Source of the DNA: Bermanella sp040371755
GTDB lineage: Bacteria > Pseudomonadota > Gammaproteobacteria > Pseudomonadales > Oceanobacteraceae
Reading direction: 5' to 3'
DNA length: 64,000 nucleotides
Assembly (NCBI RefSeq): GCF_040371755.1
Contig: NZ_BAABWE010000007.1
Span: 62,001 to 126,000, forward strand
Positions 8,072 to 16,968 of this stretch are shown here, piece by piece. Every line of letters starts with the position of its first letter. Positions within the stretch are counted from its first letter, which is position 1. The position numbers and the translations under genes are program-made. The notes under the pieces were generated by a model that saw nothing but the letters and a program-made list of their open reading frames with translations, searched no databases and was not told the origin of the DNA.

Positions 8072-9151
8072 ATGACACAACCTATCATTGCTAATGATCA
8101 AAGCGTTAACGCTTGGATTCAAGATCATTTAGAGCATGGTGTTCAGCAAGATATGGGTGCTGAACAAATGTCTGCTCACGTACAAAAAATCAAACAATTA
8201 CTAATAGAAAAAAACGCGGTGCTTGTAGCGCATTATTACACCGATCCTATTATTCAGGCGCTTGCTGATGAAACGGGTGGCTGCGTAGCTGATTCTCTTG
8301 AAATGGCTCGTTTTGGTCGTGACCATAGTGCGCAAACACTGGTTGTGGCTGGTGTTAAGTTTATGGGTGAAACGGCAAAAATTTTAAGCCCCGAAAAAAC
8401 CATTTTAATGCCCACATTAGAAGCCACATGTTCTTTGGATATTGGCTGCCCAGTTGATGAATTCAGTGCTTTTTGTGATCAACACCCAGACCGTAAGGTA
8501 GTTGTGTATGCAAATACTTCGGTTGAAGTGAAGGCTCGTGCAGATTGGGTCGTGACTTCTAGTATTGCACTAGAAATCGTTGAAGACTTGATGGCTAATG
8601 GGGAGAAAATTATTTGGGGCCCAGATCAGCACTTGGGCAATTACATTCAACGTATGACTGGTGCGGATATGTTGATGTGGAATGGTGCTTGTATCGTTCA
8701 TGAGGAATTCAAAGCAAAAGGCCTTTTGGACCTTAAAAAGGTTTACCCTGATGCGGCTATTCTAGTTCACCCTGAATCTCCTGAGCCCGTTGTAAAGCTA
8801 GCTGACGTAGTGGGCAGTACCTCGCAAATTATTAAAGCGGCGCAGACAATGGACAATGACACGTTTATCGTGGCAACAGATAAGGCTATCTTTTATAAAA
8901 TGCAGCAAATGGCTCCAGGGAAGACGTTCATTGAAGCACCTACAGGTGGCACTGGGGCAACCTGTAAAAGTTGCGCTCACTGCCCTTGGATGGCGATGAA
9001 TGGCTTAGATAACTTAGAGTCATGTTTAGAGCAGAACTTAAATGAAGTTCAGGTAGATGAAGGTATTGCGAAAAAAGCGATGATTTCATTAACGCGTATG
9101 TTGGATTTTGCTAAGCAAAACGGTGTGCAATCTCAAGGTCGTCGCTTCTAA
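8072..9151 (+). CDS. nadA: quinolinate synthase NadA
   Basis: NadA condenses iminoaspartate with dihydroxyacetone phosphate to quinolinate in NAD biosynthesis, using an oxygen-sensitive 4Fe-4S cluster. The 359-residue product carries the three cluster cysteines at C120 (ATCSLDIGC), C207 (NGACIVHEE) and C304 (CKSCAHCPWM); each is displaced by exactly seven from E. coli C113, C200 and C297. The HYYTDP and TGGTGATC substrate motifs are also present. It stands alone between the tRNA terminator and a convergent hairpin. Confidence 0.97.
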   Translation: MTQPIIANDQSVNAWIQDHLEHGVQQDMGAEQMSAHVQKIKQLLIEKNAVLVAHYYTDPIIQALADETGGCVADSLEMARFGRDHSAQTLVVAGVKFMGETAKILSPEKTILMPTLEATCSLDIGCPVDEFSAFCDQHPDRKVVVYANTSVEVKARADWVVTSSIALEIVEDLMANGEKIIWGPDQHLGNYIQRMTGADMLMWNGACIVHEEFKAKGLLDLKKVYPDAAILVHPESPEPVVKLADVVGSTSQIIKAAQTMDNDTFIVATDKAIFYKMQQMAPGKTFIEAPTGGTGATCKSCAHCPWMAMNGLDNLESCLEQNLNEVQVDEGIAKKAMISLTRMLDFAKQNGVQSQGRRF

Positions 9152-9162
9152 AGATGCACACA

Positions 9163-9192
9163 ACAAATGACCTAAAATGTTAGGTCATTTGT
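9163..9192. terminator. convergent hairpin between nadA and bepA
   Basis: A perfect 13-base stem (ACAAATGACCTAA / TTAGGTCATTTGT) with a 4-base loop lies between nadA and bepA and covers the last codons of bepA. T runs on either side are short, so it is a probable but not ideal bidirectional terminator. Confidence 0.55.
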
Positions 9193-10599
9193 ACTGGCTT
9201 CAATTTCTCTAGCTCGCTGTTCGATGCGCGCGGATAGTAAAAAATTCCCCTTAGATAAGTTCAGTGCAGTTTTTAGTTGCTGTAGTGCTTTTTCCTTTTG
9301 TCCGGTTAGGTGTAAAAACTCAGCTCGCGCTTGATATAACGCTACATCATTTCCCGCTTTGCCATGGGCCTCTGCCAATTGCTGCCAAATATACGGATCG
9401 GTTTTACGAATGAGTACGTGACTTTGCAGAACGTCTGCGGCGTCATGATAGCGAGCTAGGCTCATTAGCATGCTGGTGTAGGTCATAGTCAGGGGGTGAT
9501 TGTTTGGGTTGAGTTTTAATTGTTCTTTTACATTCTTTAAGGCTTGATCTGTGTGGTTTAATCCAAAAAGAATTTGATCATTTAATGTTTGATAGCTGAT
9601 TCTGTTTTTGTCTAAATCTAATAATCTTTGGCTGTGGGTGTAAGCTTGTTTGAATTTTTTTAAATCATATAAAATCAGAGCCAAACCATAGCGGGTTATT
9701 TGTTCTTGCTCTTCATTAAGTTGCGTATTTAGACGATTCAGGTAGAAAGCTAAATTATGACTTTGTTTGTTGTATTTAATTTGCAAGCGTGTGCGCATTA
9801 AATGGTAGTCGATATCCTCTGGTAATGGCTTGGTATCCAAAGCGTCTACTCGACCTGCAGCATCACTGATCCTGTTTTCCGTGACTGGGTGAGTGAGCAA
9901 GAATTCCGGAGGGCGTTCGCTGTATTTGTGGGCATCAAACATTTGTTTGAACATATCAGGCATGCCGTGTGGGTCGATCTTGGCCGAAATAAGCGTATGC
10001 ATACCTAAACGATCGGCCTCCCTTTCCCAGTCTCGACTGTAACTAAGAGACCATTGAGTTGCAGCAGCTTGACTGGTCATTAACCCAGCAAACCCTGCTT
10101 CCGTGTTGTTGGTGGCTAAAAGCATGATGCTGCCAAGTAAGGTGGCTAAGGCTATGGGGGTTTGTTTGCGGTTTTCATCGATTTGTCTTGCAAAATGTCT
10201 TTGACTCAAATGAGCCAGTTCGTGCGCAAGTACTGCGGCAAATTGCGCTTCGTTTTTGGCATGTAGAAATAAACCTGCATTAATTCCAATAATGCCCCCA
10301 GGAACAGCGAATGCATTAAGTTGCTTGTTATCAAGCAGTAATATTTCAAATCGACGATCTTTAACTTGGCTGTGACTGGCAAGTTTGTAAATGAGGTTTT
10401 CTGTATATTCGGTTAGCTCTGCATAGTGAAGAGTGGAGGCTTGAGACCTTAAATTTCTTAGCCAAGCTCGTCCTAATGCGTGTTCTTGTTCAATTGAAAT
10501 TAGGCCTGACGTGGCATCACCTAAACTGGGTAGGTCATTGCTGGCACTGTAACTTAATGTGCTCGTTAGAAAAATAAAACAAGCTAGAATAAATGGCAT
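9172..10599 (-). CDS. bepA: periplasmic M48 metalloprotease with TPR repeats, BepA type
   Basis: BepA (YfgC) is a periplasmic zinc protease and chaperone that helps LptD and BAM assembly and degrades stalled outer-membrane proteins. The 475-residue protein has a signal peptide (about 1-19), an M48 catalytic domain with HELAH (126-130) and a downstream EREAD zinc-ligand motif (192-196). Tetratricopeptide repeats fill the C-terminal half (about 285-460). Size and layout match E. coli BepA (487). The start is supported by AAGGAT upstream. It is divergent from the tusA-like gene. Confidence 0.9.
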   Translation of the reverse strand: MPFILACFIFLTSTLSYSASNDLPSLGDATSGLISIEQEHALGRAWLRNLRSQASTLHYAELTEYTENLIYKLASHSQVKDRRFEILLLDNKQLNAFAVPGGIIGINAGLFLHAKNEAQFAAVLAHELAHLSQRHFARQIDENRKQTPIALATLLGSIMLLATNNTEAGFAGLMTSQAAATQWSLSYSRDWEREADRLGMHTLISAKIDPHGMPDMFKQMFDAHKYSERPPEFLLTHPVTENRISDAAGRVDALDTKPLPEDIDYHLMRTRLQIKYNKQSHNLAFYLNRLNTQLNEEQEQITRYGLALILYDLKKFKQAYTHSQRLLDLDKNRISYQTLNDQILFGLNHTDQALKNVKEQLKLNPNNHPLTMTYTSMLMSLARYHDAADVLQSHVLIRKTDPYIWQQLAEAHGKAGNDVALYQARAEFLHLTGQKEKALQQLKTALNLSKGNFLLSARIEQRAREIEASTNDLTF

Positions 10600-10680
10600 A
10601 GCTATCCTTATAGTTAATGGTCGCCAGTTAATTGCTTTTAGAATAATATTAGCTCGAATTTAATACTTTGGGCTCCTTAA

Positions 10681-10920
10681 ATGGTAACACAGTCTTTCGA
10701 TGTTCATTTAAACGCGACAGAATATCGATGTCCAATGCCTTTATTGAAAACCAAGCAGGCTTTAAGTTCCATGAACTTAGGTCAGGTTTTGAAGCTCACA
10801 TGCACAGATTCAGGGTCATGGCGGGATATTCCTAGCTTTGTGGATTTAAGTCCTCATGAGTTGACGCATCGTGAACAACTGAATGATGAATTTATTTTTT
10901 TTATAAAAAAAGGAGAATAG
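10681..10920 (+). CDS. TusA-family sulfur carrier protein
   Basis: A 79-residue member of the TusA/SirA family, small proteins that carry persulfide sulfur on a conserved cysteine for tRNA thiolation and other sulfur transfers. The motif RCPMPLLKTK (residues 17-26) holds the active cysteine, and the rest fits the alpha/beta fold. It is followed after 7 bases by the PerM-like gene, a pairing also seen in other gammaproteobacteria. The family assignment is firm; whether it is the tRNA-thiolating TusA itself is not shown. Confidence 0.88.
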   Translation: MVTQSFDVHLNATEYRCPMPLLKTKQALSSMNLGQVLKLTCTDSGSWRDIPSFVDLSPHELTHREQLNDEFIFFIKKGE

Positions 10921-10927
10921 GCAGCTT

Positions 10928-12010
10928 ATGTCTATGATGCGCCTAATTAAGAGCTGGGTAGAGCAGTATTTCTCAGATGAAGAAGCACTCTTTTTATTGC
11001 TCTTGTTGATTGTTGGGTTTGTGATTGTCCTGACGCTTGGCAGTGTATTGGCTCCAGCCATAGCCAGTGTGATTGTGGCCTATTTACTACAAGGGCCAGT
11101 GCTGGCGTTAAAAAATCGTGGGATGGGTCATAATTTGGCCAGCATTTTGGTTTTTATTACCTTTGTCATCGTATGTTTGGCAATTCTGTTAATTATCGTG
11201 CCTGCGGTGTGGGCACAAGTGGCACAATTGTTTGCCGAATTGCCCAAGATGATTTCTAAAGGGCATGATTTATTAGTTATTTTACCTGAGCGTTACCCTC
11301 AATTATTTAGTGAGGATCAGATTCGTGCAGTTTCTAAAACGATTGGAGAGGAAATTGGCCGTATCGGGCAATTTGTTTTGTCTTTTTCTTTGTCAAATTT
11401 ACCAAACTTAGTCGGCATTTTGATCTATTTAGTTTTGGTGCCTTTATTGGTTTTTTTCTTTCTGAAAGATGGCAACATGATGGTGAATTGGTGGGTTTCT
11501 TTGCTACCTAATAAGCGCGTGTTGGTTGGTAGGGTATGGCGTGAAATGGATGATCAATTTGCTAATTATATTCGTGGTAAAGTGGTTGAGATTATAGCTG
11601 TCGGCGTGGTGACTTATGTAGCATTTGCCATTATGGGTATTCGATATGCTGCGTTGTTAGCTATCTTAGTGGGGCTTTCAGTGGTGATTCCTTATATCGG
11701 TGCTGCTGTAGTAACCATTCCTGTGGTGTTGATTGCTTATTTTCAATGGGGTATTAGCTCTGATTTTTATTATTTGGTGGCGATTTATTTCATTATTCAG
11801 GCGTTAGATGGCAATGTATTGGTGCCTTTATTGTTTTCTGAGGCGGTAAATTTACATCCAGTGGTTATCATATTGGCTGTATTGTTATTTGGGGGGCTTT
11901 GGGGGCTTTGGGGCGTTTTCTTTGCGATCCCATTGGCCACAATATTTAAGGCGGTTATTACCGCGTGGCCTAGAGGGGTTCAAGCGGCCCAACAAACGTC
12001 AGAAGAGTAA
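10928..12010 (+). CDS. AI-2E family (PerM-like) membrane transporter
   Basis: A 360-residue polytopic protein with roughly eight hydrophobic segments, including paired helices near the N-terminus (about 22-60) and clusters at 150-180 and 205-345. The conserved PLLVFFFLKDG and ALDGNVLVPLLFSEAVNLHP motifs are typical of the AI-2E/PerM permease family. Substrates in the family vary and cannot be told from sequence. The start ATG 10928 lies 14 bases after AGGAG. Confidence 0.85.
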   Translation: MSMMRLIKSWVEQYFSDEEALFLLLLLIVGFVIVLTLGSVLAPAIASVIVAYLLQGPVLALKNRGMGHNLASILVFITFVIVCLAILLIIVPAVWAQVAQLFAELPKMISKGHDLLVILPERYPQLFSEDQIRAVSKTIGEEIGRIGQFVLSFSLSNLPNLVGILIYLVLVPLLVFFFLKDGNMMVNWWVSLLPNKRVLVGRVWREMDDQFANYIRGKVVEIIAVGVVTYVAFAIMGIRYAALLAILVGLSVVIPYIGAAVVTIPVVLIAYFQWGISSDFYYLVAIYFIIQALDGNVLVPLLFSEAVNLHPVVIILAVLLFGGLWGLWGVFFAIPLATIFKAVITAWPRGVQAAQQTSEE

Positions 12011-12038
12011 TTCTAAGGGCTTTAATTTCACGATAATT

Positions 12039-12077
12039 GTACTGGCGGGCCTTGCCACAAAGGGGCTTGGCCAGTAC
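12039..12077. repeat. inverted repeat between perM and dapA
   Basis: GTACTGGC (12039-12046) and GCCAGTAC (12070-12077) are perfect 8-base arms around a 23-base loop that can form a further imperfect G/C stem. It lies in the 106-base gap before dapA, about 40 bases upstream of its start. It could be an attenuator-like RNA hairpin, a weak terminator for the upstream genes, or an operator. Confidence 0.4.
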
Positions 12078-12116
12078 CATTGCGCTCTATTTTTATATCG
12101 TTCTCGGAGTAGGTAC

Positions 12117-12992
12117 ATGATCACCGGAAGCATCGTCGCTTTAGTGACACCAATGGAAACATCAGGGGCTGTGGATTGGGATGCCCTTAATAAATTGGTG
12201 GAGATGCACATCGAGAAAGGAACGGCCTCAATTGTGGCGGTGGGCACCTCTGGTGAATCTGCTACATTAGATACCGATGAGCACCTTGACGTTATTGCGC
12301 AAATTGTAAAATGGGTCGATGGTCGTATTCCAGTCATCGCAGGCACGGGTGCTAATTCAACCTCTGAAGCGATTCATTTAACCAAAGAAGCTCAGCGCCT
12401 AGGTGCAGATGCTGTCTTGTTGGTGACGCCATATTATAATAAGCCCACTCAAGAAGGTTTGTATCTACATCATAAAGCCATAGCAGAAGCGGCGAGTATT
12501 CCTCAAATTCTTTATAATGTTCCAGGTCGAACAGCTTGCGATATGTTGCCAGAAACTGTGGAGCGTTTAGCTAAGTTTGAAAATATAGTGGGCATTAAAG
12601 AAGCCACTGGTGATATTGACCGTGCAAAAGATGTTATTGCTCGTGTTGGCGACAAAATGGCAGTGTATTCCGGAGATGATGAAACCGCTTATCAGCTTAT
12701 CTTAGCGGGTGGTAAGGGCAATATTTCAGTGACGGCAAACGTGGCACCAGCACAAATGGCGAAACTATGTGAGCTGGCACTTGCTGGTAAAGCGGATGAA
12801 GCCAAAGCCTTTAATGATGAATTAATGACTTTGCATGGTGCCATGTTTTTAGAGTCAAACCCTATTCCTGTGAAGTGGGCACTACATGAGATGGGGCTGA
12901 TTGGTCCTACTATTCGTTTACCTTTGACTGAGCTGTCGACTCCCTTTAGGGAACCTTTACATAAAGCATTGAGTCAATGGAATCTCGTTTAA
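12117..12992 (+). CDS. dapA: 4-hydroxy-tetrahydrodipicolinate synthase DapA
   Basis: DapA condenses pyruvate with aspartate semialdehyde, the first step of the lysine/meso-diaminopimelate branch that feeds peptidoglycan. The 291-residue enzyme begins at ATG 12117, preceded by GGAG; the open frame extends upstream but with unrelated sequence. The catalytic residues have the same numbers as in E. coli: Schiff-base K161 (VGIKEATGD) and the Y133 (ILYNVPGRT), T44 and Y107 triad. bamC follows after 25 bases, the common dapA-bamC order. Confidence 0.97.
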   Translation: MITGSIVALVTPMETSGAVDWDALNKLVEMHIEKGTASIVAVGTSGESATLDTDEHLDVIAQIVKWVDGRIPVIAGTGANSTSEAIHLTKEAQRLGADAVLLVTPYYNKPTQEGLYLHHKAIAEAASIPQILYNVPGRTACDMLPETVERLAKFENIVGIKEATGDIDRAKDVIARVGDKMAVYSGDDETAYQLILAGGKGNISVTANVAPAQMAKLCELALAGKADEAKAFNDELMTLHGAMFLESNPIPVKWALHEMGLIGPTIRLPLTELSTPFREPLHKALSQWNLV

Positions 12993-13017
12993 ATAATTAT
13001 AAAATTTGGAGTACCTA

Positions 13018-13662
13018 ATGCGTTTAGGTGTATTACTAGTACTAGCGGCTGCAATGAGCGGCTGTAGCTGGCTTGTTTATGATCGTGATAACGATTACCT
13101 AAAAAGCGAAATTCAGCCTGTTATTGTTATTCCTGAAGAGGTGGCTGCTGTCAGCTTAACTCAACAGTTACCTATACCGGCTGCTGGAAAGCAGCAAAAA
13201 CCGTTGCCTGAAGAATTCCAAGTACCTCGCCCTGCGGCGTTGGTGATTGAGGATGAGCCGAAAGAGGACGCAACAAGTCTTGCACAATTGAGTCAGGTTA
13301 AACTTGAATCAACGTTACTCAAAGACGGTAACGGAACGCCTATTTTACGTTTAAATGTTGAGTTTGCTCGTGCTTGGTCTGAACTGGGTGAAGCGTTGAA
13401 GAAAGCAGATTTCAATATTACCGATTTAAACCGCAGTATTGGCACTTATTACATAGAAATATCACAGCCGGGTAAAACTGAAGAAGTTGGGTTTTGGGCG
13501 GGTTTATTTGGAGCCGAGCCAGAAGCCGTTATACAACAGCTTCAAGTTAAGCTTAATCAAGCTCGTTCAGGTGTATATATTGCCATTCACGAAGATGCAA
13601 ATAATCTAGCATCTGACGAGCAGGCGCAGTCAATTCTGGTTCGTATTCAAGAACAGCTATAG
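13018..13662 (+). CDS. bamC: outer-membrane assembly lipoprotein BamC (NlpB)
   Basis: BamC is a lipoprotein subunit of the BAM complex that folds beta-barrel proteins. The 214-residue form starts at ATG 13018 (GGAG upstream) and has a signal ending in the lipobox AMSGC (C16). An unstructured lasso-like N-terminal region follows, then a helix-grip domain (about 95-210). It is shorter than E. coli BamC (344), so the second C-terminal domain is probably missing. Position directly after dapA is characteristic. Confidence 0.88.
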   Translation: MRLGVLLVLAAAMSGCSWLVYDRDNDYLKSEIQPVIVIPEEVAAVSLTQQLPIPAAGKQQKPLPEEFQVPRPAALVIEDEPKEDATSLAQLSQVKLESTLLKDGNGTPILRLNVEFARAWSELGEALKKADFNITDLNRSIGTYYIEISQPGKTEEVGFWAGLFGAEPEAVIQQLQVKLNQARSGVYIAIHEDANNLASDEQAQSILVRIQEQL

Positions 13663-14444
13663 TGCAATTTTGTAGTGTTGGAAGTGGCAGTAAGGGAAAC
13701 GGCACGTTAATTCAAAAAGGAAAAACCTGTATATTAATTGATAACGGGTTCACCTTAAAAGAATTCGAAAACCGTTTGGCGCAAAAAGGGCTTACACCCT
13801 TAAATCTTTCTGCCATTTTAATTACTCACGAACACAGCGACCATATAAAGGGCGTGGGCCCTTTGGCTCGTAAATATCGAATCCCTGTTTATTGTTCTCA
13901 TGGTACAGCCCAACACGAAGGGTTGGGCTCTATTCCGTCTTTACAAATTTTTGATAGCCATTCGGATTTAACTATAGGTGAATTGAGCGTAACCCCTGTT
14001 GTTGTGCCTCATGATGCAAGGGAGCCCACTCAATTTGTGGTCTCTAGCGGCGAATTTAAAGTAGGTATTTTGACGGATCTTGGTAGCTTAACCCCGCATA
14101 TTGTTGAGACCTATCAAGAGTGTCATGGTTTATTAATAGAGACGAATCATGATGTAGCTATGTTAAGAAAAGGCCCTTACCCACCTAAGTTAAAGGTAAG
14201 GGTAGAGGGTAATCTAGGCCACTTAAATAATGAGCAGGCCTATGATTTCTTAATGAGAATTAAGCAGACTCAATTGCAGTATGTCGTGGCAACTCATATC
14301 TCTGAGCAAAACAACCAGAAAGACTTAGCTATTCAAAGTATTGTACGGGCGCTTAATTGCGATCCAGAGTTTGTCATTATGGCCTCTCAAGAGGCTGGCT
14401 TTGAATGGTGTGAATTAACACATAAGTCACAAGTTGTTGCATAA
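13662..14444 (+). CDS. MBL-fold metallo-hydrolase, YycJ/WalJ-like
   Basis: A 260-residue metallo-beta-lactamase-fold protein with the di-metal motif THEHSDH (residues 55-61; ligands H56, H58, D60, H61) and later conserved TDLGS, ETNHD and LGHLN segments. Family members resemble Firmicutes YycJ/WalJ, a putative nuclease-like hydrolase; the substrate is unknown here. The start is GTG 13662, sharing one base with the bamC stop, so it is translationally coupled. Confidence 0.85.
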   Translation: MQFCSVGSGSKGNGTLIQKGKTCILIDNGFTLKEFENRLAQKGLTPLNLSAILITHEHSDHIKGVGPLARKYRIPVYCSHGTAQHEGLGSIPSLQIFDSHSDLTIGELSVTPVVVPHDAREPTQFVVSSGEFKVGILTDLGSLTPHIVETYQECHGLLIETNHDVAMLRKGPYPPKLKVRVEGNLGHLNNEQAYDFLMRIKQTQLQYVVATHISEQNNQKDLAIQSIVRALNCDPEFVIMASQEAGFEWCELTHKSQVVA

Positions 14445-14593
14445 AAAGCACACAGATAAGCGAAATTGTGCACAAATAACCATCCCTTGAGATGTGTTTT
14501 TGCAATAGTTGTGCTTAAATTTGGTCAAATCTGTCGATCGTGGTAGCGTTACCTTGATTGAATAAATATTTCGTTTTCATAAGGAAGATAACA

Positions 14594-15376
14594 ATGAAAA
14601 AAATCCTTGCTGCTGCGGTAGTTGCCGCTGCTTTACCTCAAGCTGCTAGCGCTTTGCCACTAGTGGATTTTTATGCAGGTGGATATTACTGGGATCAAAC
14701 GGTTTCCGGTGATGTAGGTGCTGGTAATAATACCGCTGATTTAGATGATGACTTGAAACTTAGTGGTGGAGGGCAGAATGTTTTGTATCTTGCGTTTGAG
14801 CATCCAATCCCTGTAATCCCTAATATCAAATTGAAGACAACTGATATGTCTACAGATGGCAATGGTACGCTAAATAGTAGCTTGAATATAGGCGGCGTCA
14901 CTATCGCGGGTACACCAGCAGTAACTAGTGAATTAGATTTTAGCCATACAGATTACACGTTGTATTGGAGCTTACCTTTACCGATTGTTACTTTCGATTT
15001 TGGTTTGACTGCTCGTCAATTTGACGGCTCTATTTCTGTAGAAACAACGGATGGCTCTAATCAATCAGCAGCTGCGGATTTAGACGTGGTAGTGCCTATG
15101 GGTTACCTAAAAGCGGGTGTTGATATCCCATTAACCGGCTTGTCTTTTGGTGGTGATATGAATGTGATTTCTTATGGAGATACAGGTATCACTGATTACG
15201 ACTTAAATATGACGTATGTTTTACCCCTTATTCCGTTGTTAGATGTGGGTATTACTGCTGGCTATCGTAGTTTTGATCTTGAGATTAACCCTGAAGACTT
15301 TGGCGGAAACTCAGACGACTTAACTGCGAAAGCGACAGTAGCTGGCCCTTACCTTGGTCTTAGCTTACATCTTTAA
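14594..15376 (+). CDS. TIGR04219-type outer-membrane beta-barrel protein
   Basis: The 260-residue protein has a clear signal peptide (about 1-20, ending AASA|LPLVDFYAGGYYW). The rest is made of alternating polar and hydrophobic strands with aromatic girdles, ending GPYLGLSLHL, as expected for an outer-membrane barrel. It resembles the TIGR04219 family of proteobacterial outer-membrane proteins of unknown role. ATG 14594 is chosen because AAGGAAG precedes it and the signal peptide begins there. A strong terminator follows. Confidence 0.75.
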   Translation: MKKILAAAVVAAALPQAASALPLVDFYAGGYYWDQTVSGDVGAGNNTADLDDDLKLSGGGQNVLYLAFEHPIPVIPNIKLKTTDMSTDGNGTLNSSLNIGGVTIAGTPAVTSELDFSHTDYTLYWSLPLPIVTFDFGLTARQFDGSISVETTDGSNQSAAADLDVVVPMGYLKAGVDIPLTGLSFGGDMNVISYGDTGITDYDLNMTYVLPLIPLLDVGITAGYRSFDLEINPEDFGGNSDDLTAKATVAGPYLGLSLHL

Positions 15377-15392
15377 TGCTTTATTCTTAGTC

Positions 15393-15421
15393 ATAAAAGC
15401 CAGTTAAGCTGGCTTTTATTT
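15393..15421 (+). terminator. rho-independent terminator
   Basis: The 9-base stem AAAAGCCAG / CTGGCTTTT, extended by an AT pair on the outside, has a 5-base loop and ends in T-rich sequence just after the TIGR04219-type gene. Confidence 0.85.
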
Positions 15422-15477
15422 TAAGAGTCTCTAATTACTGCTAGGATAAATATATCTTTGGTCTGTGAGTAGACAGC

Positions 15478-15684
15478 ATGAAAATATTTTATCTAACTCT
15501 GTTGTGTGTTGGCTTGATGGCATGTAGCAGTGAGGCGGATCGATTAAGTGATAATGAGCTACGAGCAAAGATACAAGAATGTGATTATGCGGTTGGATTA
15601 ACGGCCGTTGAGTTGCAAGTCTGTAATAATTACCATCGAGAATGTAAGCGACGCCTAAAAGAAGGTCGTTTTGTTTGTAACTAA
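15478..15684 (+). CDS. small hypothetical lipoprotein
   Basis: A 68-residue protein with a lipoprotein signal: hydrophobic core then LMAC (C16), followed by SSEADRLSDNEL. The mature part has four more cysteines (CDYAV, CNNYH, ECKRR and the near-terminal CN), suggesting two disulphides in the periplasm. I do not recognise a family. It has a weak upstream site and ends 19 bases before the FKBP lipoprotein gene, so the two may be co-transcribed. Confidence 0.7.
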   Translation: MKIFYLTLLCVGLMACSSEADRLSDNELRAKIQECDYAVGLTAVELQVCNNYHRECKRRLKEGRFVCN

Positions 15685-15703
15685 TATAATAAAAGAGTAA
15701 ATA

Positions 15704-16384
15704 ATGCGTAAATTACCTATGGTTGCCATGGTGTCAGCTGTTTTGTTGGCCGGTTGTGGTGAAAAGGAAGTGGTTCTTGAGTCTAATATAGACAAAATGA
15801 GCTACGGTATTGGTATGAGTATGGCGCGTAGCGTAACGGGCCAGCCTATTGATATTAATAAAGATGCTCTAGTTGCTGGCCTTCAAGATGCTTTAAATGA
15901 AAAAGAAGCACGATTAACAGAAGAAGTGATTCGTGAAGCCTTCACGACTGTTCGTGAAGAGCAGCAAGCTAAACAGCAGGAAGAAGCACAAGCAGCCGTT
16001 CAATTGGGCTCTGAGTACTTAGTAGAAACTGCTAAGAAAGAAGGCGTGAAATCTACTGAAAGTGGTCTTTTGTATGAAGTTATTCAAGCTGGAGAAGGTG
16101 ATTCTCCCGCTGAAACAGATGTAGTTGAAGTTCACTACCAAGGTACTTTAATTGATGGCTCTGTATTTGATAGCTCTATTGAGCGTGGTACACCAGCTAA
16201 ATTCCCTGTAAATCGTGTTATTAGTGGTTGGACAGAAGCGCTTCAATTAATGAAAGTAGGCGGTAAGTGGCGTTTACATATTCCAGCGGCGTTGGCTTAT
16301 GGTGAGCAAAGCCCAAGCCCTAAAATTCCTGCTAACTCAACGTTAGTATTTGAAGTAGAGTTGTTGGCAATTGAAAAGTCTTAA
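15704..16384 (+). CDS. FKBP-type peptidyl-prolyl isomerase lipoprotein
   Basis: A 226-residue Mip/FkpA-like isomerase that helps protein folding in the envelope. The signal ends in the lipobox LLAGC (C18). A helical N-terminal dimerisation domain (about 25-115, MSYGIGMSMAR start) precedes the FKBP domain (about 130-226) with VEVHYQGTLIDGSVFDSS, GWTEALQLM and IPANSTLVFEVELL. Lipidation is the unusual part compared with soluble FkpA. A terminator follows. Confidence 0.9.
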   Translation: MRKLPMVAMVSAVLLAGCGEKEVVLESNIDKMSYGIGMSMARSVTGQPIDINKDALVAGLQDALNEKEARLTEEVIREAFTTVREEQQAKQQEEAQAAVQLGSEYLVETAKKEGVKSTESGLLYEVIQAGEGDSPAETDVVEVHYQGTLIDGSVFDSSIERGTPAKFPVNRVISGWTEALQLMKVGGKWRLHIPAALAYGEQSPSPKIPANSTLVFEVELLAIEKS

Positions 16385-16407
16385 TTAATAGTTAAGGCTG
16401 CAAATTG

Positions 16408-16433
16408 AAACCCTAGCTTGCTAGGGTTTTTTT
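16408..16433 (+). terminator. rho-independent terminator
   Basis: AAACCCTAG / CTAGGGTTT with a 4-base loop and a run of seven T, after the FKBP gene. Confidence 0.92.
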
Positions 16434-16538
16434 GTGCCCATAGAAAGCCTTATGTAGGGTATTCAAACTAATAGTAGAGGTATCTTTGATTGATATCTAA
16501 TGAGGGTAATTCAGACAAACATAAAGGAAAACATAAGA

Positions 16539-16615
<77 letters not shown>

Positions 16616-16679
16616 ACAGATATATTTAACAAAATAGAAGTTGTTAGATATTTAAGAGATTTTACTAAGGAAAAAAAGA

Positions 16680-16756
<77 letters not shown>

Positions 16757-16760
16757 AAAG

Positions 16761-16836
16761 TGGCTCCTCGAACTGGACTCGAACCAGTGACCAATAGATT
16801 AACAGTCTACTGCTCTACCAACTGAGCTATCGAGGA
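16761..16836 (-). tRNA. tRNA-Asn (GUU)
   Basis: A 76-base cloverleaf on the minus strand: acceptor TCCTCGA / TCGAGGA, anticodon loop CTGTTAA with anticodon GTT, T-arm TGGTTCGAGTCCA, encoded CCA. It is first in the Asn-Pro-Pro transcript and has a strong promoter 41 bases upstream. Confidence 0.96.
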
Positions 16837-16876
16837 ACTACAGTGCTGTCTCGGCGTTGCCTTGACTGCGGGGCGT

Positions 16877-16905
16877 ATATTATTGGCGAATAGGTAAATC
16901 GTCAA
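16877..16905 (-). promoter_or_regulatory. promoter of the tRNA-Asn/Pro/Pro cluster
   Basis: On the minus strand TTGACG (16905-16900) and TAATAT (16882-16877) are separated by exactly 17 bases, with a GC-rich discriminator (ACGCCCCGC) after the -10 element and an A/T tract upstream. This is a near-consensus stable-RNA promoter. Confidence 0.75.
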
Positions 16906-16968
16906 CCTTTTTTTTATATTTTTTTTAATTAAATACAATGACTTACAGGAGAGTATTGATTTTAGAGG

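Noticed and set aside
11889..12116. N-terminal extension of DapA into perM
   Set aside because: The extension is in the perM coding region, and catalytic numbering fits the ATG at 12117.
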